Below, one piece after another: positions 1 to 12,500 of a DNA stretch of 64,000 nt; position 1 is the first letter of the stretch; every line of letters starts with the position of its first letter. The notes below the pieces were generated by a model. It was not told the origin of the DNA and did not search any database. It saw only the letters and a program-made list of their open reading frames with translations. Origin of the DNA: Gorsachius magnificus (Eukaryota; Chordata; Aves; Pelecaniformes; Ardeidae). The stretch is taken from positions 61,456,599-61,520,598 of the forward strand of contig CM067084.1 in assembly GCA_034008185.1 (NCBI GenBank). Direction: 5' to 3'. Made by a program: the position numbers and the translations under genes.

Positions 1-3000
1 TCTGTTTTCAGAGTTATTGGATATTCAAACACTGAAATGTTTTCATCTCTCTTTCCCAATGATTTTCCCCTCTCCATTACCAAACACTTACATGGTCATA
101 TTTTTCAGGTTTAGTTATTTTAATTATTTGCAATTCAGAGTGAAACCACTGGGTTTGATGTCAGATATTGAATGAATATGCTGAGATTTATTTCAATCAT
201 ATAAATTACCACTGTTTGCTATGTGGTGCTCTCAGAAAAACTCTATGCTAAACTCTGGCTAAAATATATGCAGGATTCACCCTAAAATGTTTTAAGATAT
301 AATATTTAATTTTTATATCCCCCTAACAGAAGTTAAAAATATTGACTGTGAACAGAGAATTATTTTATGAAGGTAAAGGAGACATGTCAGAGACTATTTT
401 TTTTCTTTTTCTTCCCTTCCCCCCACCCCTTTTCACCTCGTCCCTGAACACACTCCAAACAGACAGACTAAAAAGAGTTTCTAAGTCCAGATTTTGAACA
501 TCTCACAATTTAGGGAGGTTTCTTTTGCACTCTGAGTAAGTCTTCGATGTGGTAAGTATGATTTTTTTTTTTTTTTCTCCAGAAGCAAATTTAAGCCTAA
601 TATTTTTTTCCTATTTCTATTTTTTCTTTACCTTTTTATTTCAGTACTGAGTATTGGTAAGCATAGTCTAAGAATATGAATTGTTTATTATAGACAAGGT
701 TTTGTGAATCAAGTTCTTTTCATGATTAGCATGATACATTGCATTTTCTTTTTAAGCATGGTTGCCATCTGGGTTTTTCTGAGAATCTCTTCATGTAACT
801 CATTGCTGAGTAAGAGTAAAATGGCATGTGAATTCATCTGACTTGTGGAAATACAAATACCTCAAAATTCTGTAGTGCATATTTTTGTTCATCTCTATCA
901 TCAGAAGACTAGGGCAGTCCTTGTTTTTCACAGATTTATTCACAATGCCATGTTTAGGATAAAACAAGGTTTTGAGAGTTACAGCAACTGTAAGACTTAA
1001 CACTTTTAAACATTTATACACAGGTTTTTTTTCAATCATTCCAAAATACTATATTATTAGGTATTATTCTAATAGAGCTGGAATAAACTCTCATAAATCA
1101 TCCATAATATCTCTGGACACATTCAGTCTTTTATACTAGTGCTAGTATTTTGCACCTTTCTTATTTAAATGTACATACTCTTTCTTTAGGGTAATTAACT
1201 TGGATTAAATACCTCTACTTAGTTTCATGGTTCTTTTTGGAAGGGATATGCTGCATCAAAGGTGTTCTGTGATTCTAGCACATAGAAGATGGCCTGGTTG
1301 GAGAGCCCAATCCATAAAGTAGAACAGAGTGATGAAATGTCTAACTACCTGTAACATTTATGAAGACATATTTACTTTACATTTTGGGTTTTTGCAAGGA
1401 AGTTGTAAAGCAGGGTTGAACTTTATGATTTTTGCTTTACTAGTGATATTCTTAAGCAATATAAAAAAGCCTAATTTAGGGGGAACATGTCAATAGCATT
1501 TGTATTTTACCTGCAGGCATCAATTAAGATCAAATTCTCATTAAAATCATAATATCAACAATTTAATGGGAACTAGATAAGGTTCATTATGAACATGAAA
1601 CATTGAAACAATGTAATATATGAATATATAGTTACAAAATGTCAATAAGTTCCGTCAACTCTATATGATTTGTTGAAGCTCTGTCTTAATTGCTGCTTGG
1701 AAATTGTCTTCATTCTGAATTAAATATTTTTTAACAATTCTTTTATTTTATCATGTATTTTCTCTAATACTACATGAAATCATAGCAAACCAGGAACTGT
1801 AATCTTCTTAGAGGAAGCATTAACAGCACATTGTTATTGGCTTTTTTAAATGCTGTATTTGACAGAAGTAACTGAAAAATCATATTCATTGACACCTAAC
1901 TAAATACATAATCTGTGGAATATAAATAATTACACATCAATTTTTAATACATATTAAAATATGCGAGTCTTATGTCTTCTGTATGACTGAATATTCTTAA
2001 GTCTGCTGATTCAGTGATACTGAAACAGCCAAAGTAAAATTTTAATAAGCTACTGTCATATTTGCAATTCAGTTCAGGTCTGTAAGTCAGATCAAAGGTC
2101 ACAATTAGTTCAGATTTTGTATTCTCCTTTATTTTTTTATTTCTGACTCCTTTTTAAACCTTTGCATATTTTTGCCTGAACTTTTTTTACAGTCGTATGA
2201 ATTATCAAATGTATATGAGGAGAATCTGTTTACAGCAATATATGTAGATGACAGAGGTGTTTATTCCTACTCTTTTATAATATAGTTAAGTATAGCCACA
2301 CTGCTCTTCCCTTATTCTTTCCTACTTCCCTTCTAAAACAGCTAATGATGCTGCACTTCTAAAAAGTCTAGAACCAGAAAATGTGACAGAGCAGGACAAC
2401 TTACATCACAGAGGGTCATTTGGAATATGATACAAATAACATTACCATTTAATTGTACTCAAATTTAAAAAGATTATTTTTTTTATATATTTATTGACAA
2501 TGGGTGAATACACTACTTGTGTCCATTTAAAGCAAGTACTAGTTCTTTGGACACAGATATTCTATGCAAGCCAAAATTCAAATGACATAGTTGTTTTTCC
2601 TCTCAATGTACAACATATTTTTTTAAGTTTGTCTCTAGGATATTGGTGGAAATTTTTATTAACAATGAAAGAAAAATAACTGAGCATCAAGAATCCATTT
2701 GGCAATGCCTATGGCTATTACAAATTACATGATTTACCAATGCTGTGCACTTTATATCATTACACCTCAAATAACACACTGTTTGATTTTAAACCCATCA
2801 GGAAAGTGAGTCCTGTATAATTTTTTTAACTTTTTAAAAAGGGACAACCATTGTTTGAGGACTGTCATATGTTGCTTCTAAAAAGTTTTAACCATTTATG
2901 TTGTCATATCAGAGAATTTTAAAAAACTAAAGTGCCTTCTTTTTAGATTAACATAGAGTTTTAAATTGGAAGGCGATCATTGCTGTCTCCCTGAAATCCT

Positions 3001-3549
3001 ATTCTTCCTTCTTAAATCACTTTTATATTATAAGTATATAAGGCACAGCGATTCTTCAATACCACTTACTGAAATAGAGTTCTTGCACTTAAAGGAAGAG
3101 AAGCTACATCTATCAGTTTTGGCCACTCACAGAAGCTTTAAGACTTGGTAACAGATGAATTAAGGTCACATTCTTGTCTTAGCTTTGCCTAGGAAACAAA
3201 AAAAAAAAAAAGGAACTGATTCATGTGATTATACCTATCTGAAATCAGTTAAACAGTACCTGAAAACTAAGCAGAGTACATTTTTGGCTTTTAATAGTGA
3301 AGACAACACCATGAAACAAGCTGGTCTTGGTTTTATCTGCTTCTATTTCACTAAACTAGGAAAATGCATTTGGTAAGGCATATATAGGCAAAACAAAATT
3401 CCATTTCTATAGGGAAAGCAAGGATCAACTACAACACTTTCAAAAGAATGGAGAAAACAGAACTTTGACTTACAAAATTATTGGAATCAGTAAAACGAAC
3501 TATATTCCAAAGTTACCAGCTAGAGGAATGTCTTTTGGGCAATGATTTA
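1..3549. other. AT-rich noncoding stretch, no gene recognised
   Basis: All six frames are broken by frequent stops and the few ORFs are 60-80 codons with no recognisable domain. The stretch has scattered T and A runs, for example around 560-580 and 3199-3211. A strong splice acceptor at 2191-2192 opens into a 30-codon frame, treated separately as a weak exon lead. The composition fits intronic or intergenic bird DNA. Confidence 0.75.
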
Positions 3550-4162
3550 TGGGATAAAATTTAACAAGTCGAAAGGCACTCTGCACCTAGGACAAAGTAA
3601 TGTCAGACACAAGTATAAATTGGGAGAGGAGTGGCTGGAGAGCAGCCCTGCAGAAGGGGATCTGGGGGTGCTGGTCAACAGCAGGCTCGATAGGAGTCAG
3701 CAGTGTGCCCTGGCAGCCAAGAGGGCAAACAGCATCCTGGGGTGCATCAAACACAGCATAAGCAGCCGGACAGGAGAGGTGATTACCCTGCTGTATTCAG
3801 CATTGGTGCAGCCTCACCTTGAGTATTGGGTGCAGTTCTGGGCTGCACAATTTAGGAAGGATATGAAGGTCCTTGGATGCATCCGAAGGAGGGCAATAAA
3901 ACTGGTGAAAGGGCTGGAAAGAATGTCCTATGAGGAGCATCTAAAGACTCTGGGCTTGTCCAGTTTGGAGAAAAGGAGGCTGAGGGTCAGCCTCATTGGT
4001 CTCTACAGCTTCCTGAGGAGGGGACGTGGAGAGAGAGGTGCTGAGCTCTTCTCCCTGATATCCAGTGGTAGGACACATGGGAATGGTTCGAAGTTGTGCC
4101 AGGGGAGGTTTAGACAGGACATTAGGAGGCATTTCTTTACTGAGAGGGTGGTCGAACACTGA
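3542..4162 (+). pseudogene. CR1 ORF2 reverse transcriptase C-terminal fragment, frameshifted
   Basis: This open frame of 206 codons covers the region after the catalytic fingers and palm of the CR1 reverse transcriptase. Family signatures seen are [18 protein letters not shown], the YSALVQPHLEY block, and SYEEHLKTLGLSSLEKRRL followed by GAELFSL and the FRQDIRRHFFTERV segment. The YADD catalytic motif and the N-terminal endonuclease lie upstream of the truncation and are absent. The frame closes at a TGA (4160-4162) just after VVEH. The following bases match the expected CR1 continuation in another frame, so a one-base deletion near 4160 most simply explains the stop. The apparent ATG start is chance, since the first codons lie at or before the element boundary. 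It cannot encode a working protein. Confidence 0.88.
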
Positions 4163-4330
4163 ACAGGCTTCCTAGAGAGGTGGTCGATGCCCCAGGCCTG
4201 TCAGTGTTTAAGAGGCATTTGGACAATGCCCTTAATAACATGCTTTAACTTTTGGTCAGCCCTGAAGTGGTCAGGCATTTGGAATAGATGATCATTGTCG
4301 TTCCCCTCCAACTGAACTATTCTGTTCTAA
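3550..4330 (+). mobile_element. CR1 LINE, 5'-truncated, plus strand
   Basis: This is a recognisable CR1 non-LTR retrotransposon fragment. It enters in the C-terminal part of the reverse transcriptase ORF and runs through the 3' UTR to a tail of CR1 type near 4305-4330 (…ccaactgaactattctgttct). Bird CR1 copies are characteristically 5'-truncated and lack conventional target-site duplications, as here. The left edge is placed where similarity to the CR1 ORF begins (residues KFNKSK, about 3556) and is uncertain by about 10-20 bp. The subfamily differs from the CR1 at 40.2 kb, because the 3' ends are unlike each other. GC content is clearly higher than in the flanks. Confidence 0.93.
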
Positions 4331-5946
4331 TGACCATTATTTCTTTTTTACTATTTGATGAGATGTCAGTTCTTAATATTTCTAAACATAATGAACTGTG
4401 ACTTAGTATTTGGTGTGTTTATCCAGATTGTTCTGTTATTTCTGTTTGGTGCTTTGCATAAGTGTTTTTACTTTAATCTCTGAAGTATAAAGATTGTGTG
4501 GTGTTTCGGATGCCAGGAGGGGCTAAATGCCATTCTTGGAAAGATATGCCTTTGAACTGGCAGGGAGAGCATAACTGGCACTGAGAATAAGTAGTTTTTA
4601 TGTCAAGGTTGTCAAACCTATTTTGCTGCCAGCTCTTGGCTAGAATTCTGCTTAACACCAGATGGCATTGTTTTTTAGATGTTCTTGAATAGAGCAGATC
4701 ATTAATTCCCCCTGGATTTGCTCAGACACCTTATATGATGAATTTTCCTGCCCACATGCCTGTACATTCTGTAGAATCCTATGTTCTTTCTTTTTATTAC
4801 ACAAAACCCCATGATTCATTCTTAAAAAAATATTTACTCTATATAGGCTATGCAACATAACTACATGTTCTTTATTTTTTGAAGGGAATGTTTTATTTTT
4901 CAACATAAAATTACTTGTGGGAAGAGTTGGCACTATTTAGACACCTAAAAGCACACCTAATTACCTTGATTGTTTGTATCAATCAGGTAGAAAGAGGCTT
5001 ACAGATATAAAATATCCTTTCAGTTTTATGAATAGACAGATATCTTGCAATATGAAAGATTTCACACACACTGGATGGTTGATCTGAAGTCACTTCAACT
5101 CAGGCTACCTGAGATAGATTCTCCAATGCTTCACATATTATACATTTGCACACTGTGTGCTTGATACCAGATTGTACTAGCAAATTCCCAGGTTTAGGGT
5201 TCAGGAAGAGGGTTTTTTTTTTTAGAAATGATAGAAATTAGTAGCAATGTTTCCTTTGCCAAGAAAGCATGCGGTTCAATTTAGTAAGAGGGCCCAGAGA
5301 AGTTGTCAAGGTAGTCACTGAATTACTTGTCACTGTTGGAGAAGTTTTAATGATTAAAAGCTGTCTCTCTCTGCAAATTCTTAATAGAAATGTAGTAATG
5401 GAAATTACTCTGCCCTTCTGTTGTGGGGGTGGGGGAACCAACAAAAAAATAATGTGAAATGGTAACTATTAAAGATAATTTATTGGTATCAAGGTATCTT
5501 AATTTTCAGTCCATTTCTAATTAACATTGTTGTGTTTTAAAACAGCTAAGGAAATCAGGTATACCAGGGACAAAATTAGGAGAGTGGGTAATAGTGGATT
5601 TGTATAGACATCACTAACTGGCTTTTGAATTATTGTTTTTGAATGTCACAGAGTTTCTGTATGGAATCTCAAAAACTGTACCAGGGATGCTACTCAGCAG
5701 TCTTAAGGACACACTAATTTATGAACAGCTGTTTATTTCAAGTTTTATCAAATAAGATTTACTGGAGAGAAAGAAAGATATGAAAGGTCTTGAAGAATTT
5801 TTGCCCTTGAATTAAAAAGAACATTTAGCAATGCCTGAAAGAGTTTTGCTATTCCAAGCAGGCACATTCATGAACAGAATGGGATACCTCTAAGAGCATG
5901 CTCTGTTATAACAGCACTGTCATCCTCTCAGTAAACAGAATAAACT

Positions 5947-5998
5947 ATTTTTTTTCTTTTTTTTTGTTTTTTTGGTTTTTTTTTTTTGGGGGGGTTTT
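5947..5998. repeat. T-rich low-complexity tract ending in a G run
   Basis: This is near-pure T, interrupted by single C and G bases, that ends in a run of Gs followed by TTTTCC. It is a low-complexity tract with no coding potential. Confidence 0.85.
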
Positions 5999-6109
5999 CC
6001 TTCATTCATTTTTCTCCTTTATGTTCTTGTGTTAGGTATGCAGCCACACTCTTCAGTAAGGTTTTTTCTGACGTCTTCTTCAGGGATAAAGCTGTGATAG
6101 TTTTTCCCA

Positions 6110-6143
6110 CTCTGTAAATCTAATCTCTCTGTAAATCTAATCT
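6110..6143. repeat. Perfect 17-bp tandem doublet
   Basis: The 17-bp unit ctctgtaaatctaatct occurs twice head to tail with no mismatch (6110-6126 and 6127-6143). This is consistent with a single slippage duplication that has not yet diverged. Confidence 0.9.
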
Positions 6144-9100
6144 TTCTGAGATGTACATTTTAAAATACATTGAAAATATTGAATATGGTATCGTGTCTTT
6201 GGCAAGGTCAGTACATATACTGGAAAGCAAAATGTTAGAACTTTATGAAGTGTGTGGTGGAGAGGAGTGAGAAAAATCAGTCTGCTCTGAAGCATGGGAG
6301 GAAGCTGGTACCAGTTCCGGAGTGTTACCACATTGAGTTCCACTGTGATGGTTCCAATTTAGGAGACACATAAGTTCCCCACATTTTTTTGACATCTCAG
6401 CATCTGTATTGGTTACCTCAAATTAAATTGGCAGCATGGGCAATTTTATTTGTGTTTCTACAGGCTGGTTTATTTTGGTCATATCATTAAAGTCCCTGAA
6501 AATCTCCAGGGTTTTTTTTTCAATATAGTTTCATAACTGAGGACACTTATATTTTAGTTTTAAATATCATGATATTTTGACAGGCACCTGTAAGGAAATC
6601 ATACCTGTGGGTATTTTCCTACTACCTGGCAAGGTTTGCTATTTCAATACCCCTTCATCTTCATCCCATCCCATTTGTGCTTGATATTCCAGAGAGAATC
6701 CTGTTGTTTGCAGGGAATATAAATTCAGTTTCTATTATTCCTGGAGGGAATTTTTTTTTGTTTTTTGTTTAATAAATTCCTTATGGATGGCATTAGGACT
6801 TAAACAAAAAAAGTATTCCTTTTCTACTACTAAGCAGGGACTGGATTTACAATCAAGTACCTTTTGATTTCTGACTATGTAAAATTGTCTTGCATATGAA
6901 TTCTATTAATTAAAAACAACTAAACAAAAATCTGCTGCCCCTAAAGGTCTTAGAAAAGTTTTCTTTAAGAAAAAAATCCATTTACTAAAGCAGAAGCAGA
7001 ATAATCATAGGCATACATTTAAATCCTGAATGAGAAATCATATTCTAACATTTCTTGTGCACATCCATTTCAATCTCCCTAATAACATTAACAGCTGAAA
7101 TAGCCAACTGTCATCCCAGTATCTCCAGCTACTCAGTCATGAGCCCTCTTACACACAGATACACAGAATCTCTCACACAAATTAATCGTTTTAGCGTTTC
7201 CAAAGCTACGAACCTTATTCATTCTTTCATTAGACTGTAGTTTAGAGAATATTGCTGTTGACATATCTTTATCAGACAAAAGCATAACAATCTGAAAAGA
7301 GTAGATAGTTTTACCATGATAAACTTCTTTTAATCTCAGTTAAGTTGAAAGTCCTTTGAAATATGAAAACAAATAGAGATTTGGAAAACACTGTCACGAG
7401 TTTAGAAAGTTTGTAAGATTTTCTTGGACAATTCATGATACCATTTTTATTATGCCAGACTTTCAGCCAGAATCATTAGCACTGTTCATAAATGCTTTAC
7501 ATTTGGGGTCTTATTCAATGTCCTAGCAATGCAGCTGAAGGGAAGGCAATGGAAAAGTCAGGGTTATTGCTAAAATTCAGCCCTCTTAAACTGTCTGAGA
7601 GAGTAAAGGACCCAAAATGTGTGGTTTATTATTGACTTCTGCAGAATGTCTGCTTATTCTATCCTTTTGGGCAGATGGAGCTGGTGTTTTGCCTTTGCCT
7701 GTCATTGTGTATCTGCACCATTACAACCTTGTCTTTAGAATTCACCCTTAGATTCATCTTTTAAGAGCTCTGGTCCAGAACAACTGTCTACGATTATGCT
7801 ACCAAATTCTGCGCTAAAATGTAAAGATGACATAAACACCTACTATGTTCTTTTGAAAGAACTTTCCTTAAAATAACTATATTAATTTATTTAACTAAAT
7901 CAGCTGTTGAAACAATGTGAATGTTAATGCTGTTATAGGAATAAAAGAATGTGAAGAAGGAAGGAAAAAATTTAAGATGCAAGAATAACAAAAGTAAGCA
8001 CTGAGACCAAGAAGCCATTAAGACTTGAGGTCACCAAAGTTTTTAAACAGTTTCATTTTCCTTGTCTTGGAATACTTTGGTCTTTATTGATATATTATTT
8101 TGTATTCCCCTTCTAAATCATTCCCTTTTTCCTAGACTTTAAATGTATTTGAATTTTATGAACTCTGCTGTGAAAAAACATATTCTTTCTCATGATAGGA
8201 AATCAGTCTTTATTCTGTTAATATTGGGTAATCTCAGCTAACAGTCTCACTAACTAACAGGCTAACTTATACTGAGAAGAAACATTGTATTTATTCTGTT
8301 GTAATGAAAAACTTACCACATTTTTTAAAAAGTATAATTATTATTTTTGTCTTTAATATTTTATGTGAAATATGTTAAGAAAGAGATTTAATAAACCAGT
8401 CATTCTGAATAAAACTTCCATATTCTTAATGTTGTTGATAAATGATACAGAACATCAAAGAGATTTGGTAATGCATCAGTTTAATGTATTCTTAGAATGG
8501 AAGCTCTTATTCACTAGCATTATTTCAGTAGCATGTCTTGTTCCTTCAATAGCTGTCATTTAAACATGAAAGGTTCCTGCAGTGCATTGCCTTAGGATAT
8601 GATTTTCTAGTTTTATAAATAAATGATATTCAGTCTAAAGTGATGGAGTATTGGGCAAATGGAGGAAAATGCTTATGGAATACTGTCAAATTAAAATGGC
8701 AGTAGATAAAAATCTGCATTGCTACAAGATTAATTTAAAATACAATACAACAGTTCATGACTTAAAAATGAAATTTGAAATTGAGAACTTTGGATATTAA
8801 AACTGTTTATTATTTTATCCAGTTAAATGTTTTTCAGTAGTCTCCCTTTTTCAGCTGCCTTTCATGGCTTCCCATTAATGTAGAATGAAGTAATTCAAAA
8901 CTCACTACTACAAGGTTAAGCTGTCTTAGCCATTATGCCTCGGATGCTCTGGCATTTGTGACATTAGACAGTAACATTTTTTCACATCATTCAGTGTTTA
9001 GATTAAGGATTCTTATTTTTGGTGTGTCTTCATTCAAGCTTCTTAATAAGATGGGTACCTGGTACCTCACAACTTCTTACATCCAGACAACAGATTAAAT

Positions 9101-9471
9101 TCAAAGCGTACGTATTCCTTTGTAACAGTATCCAGGATTTTTGCTATCACTTCAAAACAGATTTTAAAGTAACTACAAAGTTGAACTGGGGCTGAGAGGA
9201 GTTGGGGGTTTTCTATATTAGTGTTTTAGTTTCAATGTGAAATGTGTTTTTGAAACAGTGCTCCTAATTGTCTCTACTTACTGTGCTTTGAGGATGAGAA
9301 CTAAACAGTCTTGCATGCATGGACTGTATTCCTCTTGAATGAAAATAAACTGGAAAATGGGTTCCCAGAGCACACCTAATTCAGTCCAGCCATAAATGGG
9401 CATTCAGACCATGGGACCTCATTAGAAATACTCTAAAGATTTAAGAAAAAAACAAAACCAAAACACCCTCC

Positions 9472-9473
<2 letters not shown>

Positions 9474-9504
<31 letters not shown>
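9474..9504. repeat. Poly(A) tract followed by A/C-rich low complexity
   Basis: There are 31 consecutive A residues. They are followed up to about 9542 by an A/C-only stretch with C runs of five, four and two bases, and preceded by another A/C-rich stretch from about 9446. No retroelement body is recognisable on either side, so it is scored as simple sequence rather than a retrotransposon tail. Confidence 0.85.
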
Positions 9505-9506
<2 letters not shown>

Positions 9507-12500
9507 CCAAAAAAAACCCCCAAACCCCAAAACCACCAAACCGGAAATGTCACCCCACTATCAAATTCTCAATGCAATTCTTTTGCTTTAATGATCTACT
9601 CATTTTAATTTGCATCATTTGCTAAAGCAGACACAGGGTAGTGTTTCTTTAGTTCAGATAATACAATATTCATGACTATATCACATTATATTGAATACTG
9701 ACCTTTTCTTATACAGCTAGTTCAAGACCTGCCATTGTACAAGTTTGTAAAACAGAGGAAGAATGCTGTAGGAGGATTCTGCTTTATTAGGTGGCCTGCT
9801 CAAAGAGGGTTAAAACACCACAAATGACAGTTCACTCTTAAATATTTGCACCCTCTTAAGAAAAGATAAGAAATGGTGGAACCCTTTCACAGTGGAGAAA
9901 CCTATCCACATAATTCAAATAAAAGTCTGATAGTGATCATTTTTGGGTGCACCAAGCAGTTCCACATAGCTTGGTCTATGCTACTCTGAGCCAAAACATC
10001 ACCACCTGTACAAATGCATGGGCAGTTTCTGCAACTGATCTCATTTGTCAGACTGAAGAAAGTGAGATACGACAGTTTAGGCAATCTAGAGTACGTGGAT
10101 AGGAACAGTGGTTCTAAAACAGTATTTTCTTCAAAATTCTTATGCTTTGATAATATCTAAACAGTATCATATATAACATGAGTTAAAATAACTGCAGTAA
10201 AATGAGGAATGTACTGGTTTTCCCAGTCTTTATTATCTTGTGGGAAATCATGAAAAGATATAAAATTCAGATCCAGTCAGAGTGAAGGTCCATCTGGATA
10301 CAAAGCTTTTCATCCCTTCTCTCAGACAAGCTGCTGAAAGTGTATTCTTAGGGAAGAATATAAGAAAGAACAAGAATATATACATTACTAAATTAAAAAG
10401 AAAAAAATTAAAAGGTGATGATAACTGTGCTCATTTAAATAGTTAAACAAATCCCAAATAGATTATTTATTTGAGAACACTTCCTAATAAAAACAAAAGC
10501 TAATAATGGGATTTGCACACCAGCTTAAACCACAGCAAAACAAATCACTAGGACCAGCTGCCTTACAGCCTGAAGACCTGCAGTTAGGATTCTTCTCTGG
10601 GATATCAGAGACCCAGATTTAAATTTCTTTCCTGAGTAATTCAAAGAATGTATTTGCAATGAGCTTTCTCTTTCCACTAAAGGACCCACTGAGTTGTACA
10701 TTTTTGGCCTGTACAATTGTGCATTTTTTTAGTAAATAACTCAAAGTTTGAACTTAATTGTAAGAACTGTGGGGTTGAGGGCAACTATATACCCCCATGA
10801 TGCAGAATGATAAATAACTTTTCATATATTTCTTACACAAAAAGCCAGAAATGTAGAAAACTGAAATTTTCTATCAGAAAAGTTCTTACTGAGATACTGA
10901 AAAAACAAGACTGAGTAACACCAGCCACATACTAGCTGCAAACATACCGCTAAGCAACTGAGAACAAGTGGTTTTCCCTGCGCTATAGCATGACTTTAGG
11001 GAAAAAAAAAAGCAAGGAAAAAAGTGTTAGTAAATCTCTGGCTAACTAGTAGAAAGTTAAAAAACATATTTCTAAAGAGTTAACTAACTACTTGTTTACT
11101 TCATAATGGCATATCTGAAGATTGCTCTAATAACCTGTTCATTATTTACTTTTCAAAAGGACTATAATTTCCCATTAAAATTAAAAAATTATAACCTTCT
11201 GTTTTGCTAATGTTTATTATTTTTTATGAAAAATGTAGCAAAAAATGTATGTCTTCTGTGTAACTGTTGACATATCTGAACAGTCCTTTAAAAGAGAATA
11301 ACACTAAGCAGTGAGGGCAGAAACCTGACCTTTTGAATAAACAATGACCTAGGGTGACATACTGAGGTCTCCTTACAGGTCTTGAGAGGGTCTGCATAGA
11401 TATAGTGACAGGGAAAGTAAGTTAATGATATATCCTTATATTTCTGACAGTTACTGTCATTTTTTCTATGCACATTTAGCATTAGTCTATATTCACTTTC
11501 TATACCTGTTTTTGTGGTGCAGCTTTAAAAATGGCACATCCTATACAAGATTTCCATTTTTTTAATTATTATTAAGATGAAGCACCTCGGGCCATGTCTT
11601 CACTTTCACTTCAGCAATTAAAATTTACCTGTTTGCATGCCTCATTTAATTTAAAACAAGATTGATTAGGAAGTGGGAGGAGTACCAAAGGAATCACTTC
11701 TCTCTTGTCTCTCAAGGCTTCCAGCAACTTTCCAGATTTTCCAGTCTTAAAAAATCTCTTAATTTTCATTTGTCACTCTTTTCCACTTGAAAAGTTCCTA
11801 ACCTGATAACTATAATATTTGACAACATCAGAATCCTTTATACAGAAACATTCTCTGAGAAGATGATTGTCTCTTCTTGCTAAATATTTGATTAAAGTTA
11901 TTCTGTTACGCAACTTTACAAATCAGCATGGTATTGTATTTCTCCTGCTACCTTTATTCTTTAGACTTATTAAATTTGTGTTCACATTTCAGAAGTCTTC
12001 TCAGTGTGGATTTGTATTTCTCCATCTTCTTACAGATAAATTATTGGAACTAACTCTTTAGATGCCAATTAAGCACCTCTCGATGACAGCATGGTCATCA
12101 GTTCATTATTTGCCTGTAATCACGGATCCTTCATACTATATTCTTCTGTTTTCTTCATATGCATTATTTTTATTTTATACTGTTTGCACTCAAGGCAAAA
12201 TACAGATTAATATGTATAAAACTAATCTGCCATTACCAAAAAAAAAAAAAAGTAACATAATATTACTCTGATCATAAAACAGCAGTAAAGCCTAAAAGAC
12301 TATACCTCATGCAACTGGGTATGTTGGTATGGGGAAAGTAAAAAATTCATTTTAGAAATGAGAAACATGCCATGTATATAAAGATTATCTGGAGTATCTT
12401 TGGAAAATTTTTAATTATAATAGTCATAAATACAGTACAAATCACTTGGTGGATCATTGTTGATTTAAAAGAAGGGAGTAATGGCAATTAATCATGCTTT

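Noticed and set aside
645..656. 12-nt segment between an excellent acceptor (ttttatttcag) and a gtaagc donor
   Set aside because: Too short to support from sequence alone. Such pairs occur by chance in T-rich DNA.
3941..4159. 72-codon minus-strand frame
   Set aside because: It is the antisense of the CR1 reverse transcriptase fragment.
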